From assembly GCA_913042885.1 (NCBI GenBank), contig CAJWLW010000082.1, positions 1-15,962 on the forward strand: a stretch of DNA of 15,962 bases. Direction: 5' to 3'. Of this stretch, positions 15,501 to 15,962 are shown piece by piece. This DNA is from an uncultured Lentisphaeria bacterium. Lineage in GTDB: Bacteria > Verrucomicrobiota > Lentisphaeria > JABSQK01 > CAJWLW01. The first letter of the stretch is position 1; every line of letters begins with the position of its first letter. The translations under genes were made by a program, and so were the position numbers. The notes under the pieces are model-generated. The model did no database searches, had not been told where the DNA came from, and saw nothing but the letters and a program-made list of their open reading frames with translations.

Positions 15501-15962
15501 CTGGGGTGTCCCGGTCGATGAAATCCTGCAGTTTACGGCCGCCGGCGTGTCCCATGATATAGGTGAACGCGTCCCGATGCCCGTCGATCGGACAGTAGCA
15601 GCGGCAGACGGGAAACCGTCGGCCGTTACCGATGCGGGCACACCGGTATTCATCACCAACACCTACGGCAAGGGCCGCACCTGCCTGATGAATATGGCAA
15701 TGCAGCATTATCTCACCCTGCGCGCCGCCGGACGCAACCTGGGCATGGAGCAGATCCTCGGACGCTTCCTGCATGAAGCCGGTATCCAACCACAGATAAT
15801 GGCACGACCGGCCGGGCACCACACAGCGCGCGTCCGGATTTTTTCCTTTCGCGACGGGCCGGCCCGAATTGTCGCCCTGCTGCGTTCGCACAAGCGGCTG
15901 CTTGACGAACCGTCCGCCTTTGCCGACCGTTCGCCGCGCCCGTTCATCGTCACCTTACCGGA
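12499..15962 (+). CDS. Large secreted GH42-like glycosidase, partial (C-terminus beyond window)
   Basis: The frame is open from the stop at 12304 to the window edge, with at least 1154 residues. GTG 12499 is the best in-frame start, giving a signal peptide (RDNF, hydrophobic TTLLWGVILVASVV, cleavage near VQA-DT, residue 25). Residues ~74-250 look like a Rossmann-type, glutamine-amidotransferase-like domain (KLVVIAPRW, RPDVIVIGWLDSS, GSGLVIFNP). Residues ~280-490 look like two Ig-like domains. Residues ~495-825 form a GH42-like TIM barrel (SPTCLTAFREYLAEHYGTLQ, then ALNASWETQYTSFDE; ARVGFEGPLADN; GANIYYFFSTYGW). Residues ~831-1065 match the GH42 trimerisation-type domain (KFKMLVMPFTHALSAEQ, GGTLLADVKPAVFD, YGKGRTCLMNM). 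At the expected acid/base site it reads YSLGDDQG (Asp600-Asp601), where I recall relatives having D-E. It is probably an exported beta-galactosidase-like enzyme or a derived, altered one. Confidence 0.83.
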   Translation, partial: MRDNFVLLRTTLLWGVILVASVVQADTPPPGLSELNVLPKYRMWLEDPSFSELRPDVVTPHTPWATSYAGRRLKLVVIAPRWTQRATVELQQRFDFDAAAVMTFFHHKWADTNGPHYGWLKYGTEEVTTERAMAALKAARRPDVIVIGWLDSSIIPDDVEQAIIDDVAAGSGLVIFNPRTLSEKLKTLIDAHEPVAGDSLHAVVDGIPTRHLPPMPAAEPRELIGKGAKFYQRQTGGRIVVVDYSPLPTALSTNCYLSPPGSHEADKGIRDVHYDYYCSLAGRTVLWAGRNMPEIKLTGWNDLRSDINTKGGAAHLGDLLVAPENLPANATVQLRIRDLLSTVEHESQPKISADGRIHLELPQLKSGRHYADVILRDSDGRTLDWGTRFFTSLSGATIASITTDEKSYPPDQPMPIDVTLQGDLAGAELGVKVYDTHQRLVWSSEAEAQHRNSVTVDVSDVSTVQCQVWLTLTRNDTVLAQEVLPVLIRQPQPPTDRYEYGAWASNNASFVRRQTAKLLAEHGVRTGILGGDMDDWATLNVMAGPYITRHISLNPGGETGLIVRKPCLTNPQFLASEEKKLREKTEYYRHYSPPAYSLGDDQGMMREPLDGCVSPTCLTAFREYLAEHYGTLQALNASWETQYTSFDEAMPLALPDARASGQYPRWVDHRLYMDWLFVETHRDAKAIVRDVDPEARVGFEGPLADNSWIGFEWKQLLDVVDQMAPYPNAWKWDIIRSFARPNLFLGGWYGAYPMYRYPDDRRFYPWYMLFQGANIYYFFSTYGWSEAGDQSIGIAPDLRPMPCLTETTATVNRIQQGIDRLVLGAERQTGDIAVVFSRPSQHAAMITPPVPTRDFDTDPGWTTYLASPDHTWALNTEANLRLLDDMGLSYVFVDHTEIAAGALQDRKFKMLVMPFTHALSAEQTKAIEEFVKAGGTLLADVKPAVFDQHVKLLDQGPLDDVFGIRRTGSAVESLHDEIVTLADLRHLGEVDENVEEDERDPWGVPVDEILQFTAAGVSHDIGERVPMPVDRTVAAADGKPSAVTDAGTPVFITNTYGKGRTCLMNMAMQHYLTLRAAGRNLGMEQILGRFLHEAGIQPQIMARPAGHHTARVRIFSFRDGPARIVALLRSHKRLLDEPSAFADRSPRPFIVTLP

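Noticed and set aside
14410..15891. Several minus-strand ORFs of 204-265 codons
   Set aside because: All lie opposite the GH42-like gene, which is continuously open to the window edge with clear family motifs.
1..15962. CRISPR arrays, tRNAs, rRNAs, insertion sequences, attachment sites
   Set aside because: I saw no regularly spaced repeats, cloverleaf genes, transposase motifs or terminal inverted repeats. Almost all of the window is explained by the nine main genes.

Overview
The window looks like a carbohydrate-degradation locus from a moderately GC-rich bacterium. The gene families point to the PVC superphylum (Planctomycetes, Lentisphaerae, Kiritimatiellae or Verrucomicrobia): a DUF4838 protein, a large GH42-like protein, a Gfo/Idh/MocA oxidoreductase, a CxPxR sulfatase and a G8/beta-helix protein, with several starts lacking a clear Shine-Dalgarno site. 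The phylum is inferred from gene content; there is no rRNA or other marker gene here. I saw no tRNA, rRNA, insertion sequence, CRISPR array, transporter or transcription factor.

Layout: (1) a GH36 alpha-galactosidase on the minus strand, cut by the left edge; (2) divergent from it, a secreted beta-helix protein with a G8-like N-terminus; (3) a Gfo/Idh/MocA oxidoreductase fused to a GNAT acetyltransferase; (4) a short coding-like stretch that may be a gene remnant; (5) a formylglycine-type sulfatase without a signal peptide; (6) convergent with it, a secreted DUF4838 glycosidase-like protein; (7) behind that, on the same strand, an oligogalacturonate-lyase-like (PL22-like) beta-propeller; (8) divergent from it, a GH32/GH43-like five-bladed propeller protein; (9) a very large secreted GH42-like protein, cut by the right edge.

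How the genes may work together (inference): three proteins carry signal peptides (beta-helix, DUF4838, GH42-like) and would act in the periplasm or outside the cell. The GH36, oxidoreductase-GNAT, sulfatase, PL22-like and GH32/43-like proteins have none and would act in the cytoplasm. This suggests partial extracellular breakdown, then import, then intracellular desulfation and trimming of a sulfated, galactose- and possibly uronic-acid-containing glycan. Strand switches and promoter-like sites in the gaps suggest several small transcription units rather than one operon.

The most unusual points are the oxidoreductase-GNAT fusion with a tandem microrepeat at its junction, altered active-site motifs in the PL22-like and GH42-like proteins, and a strong ribosome-binding site that drives a 7-codon ORF overlapping the GH42-like start.
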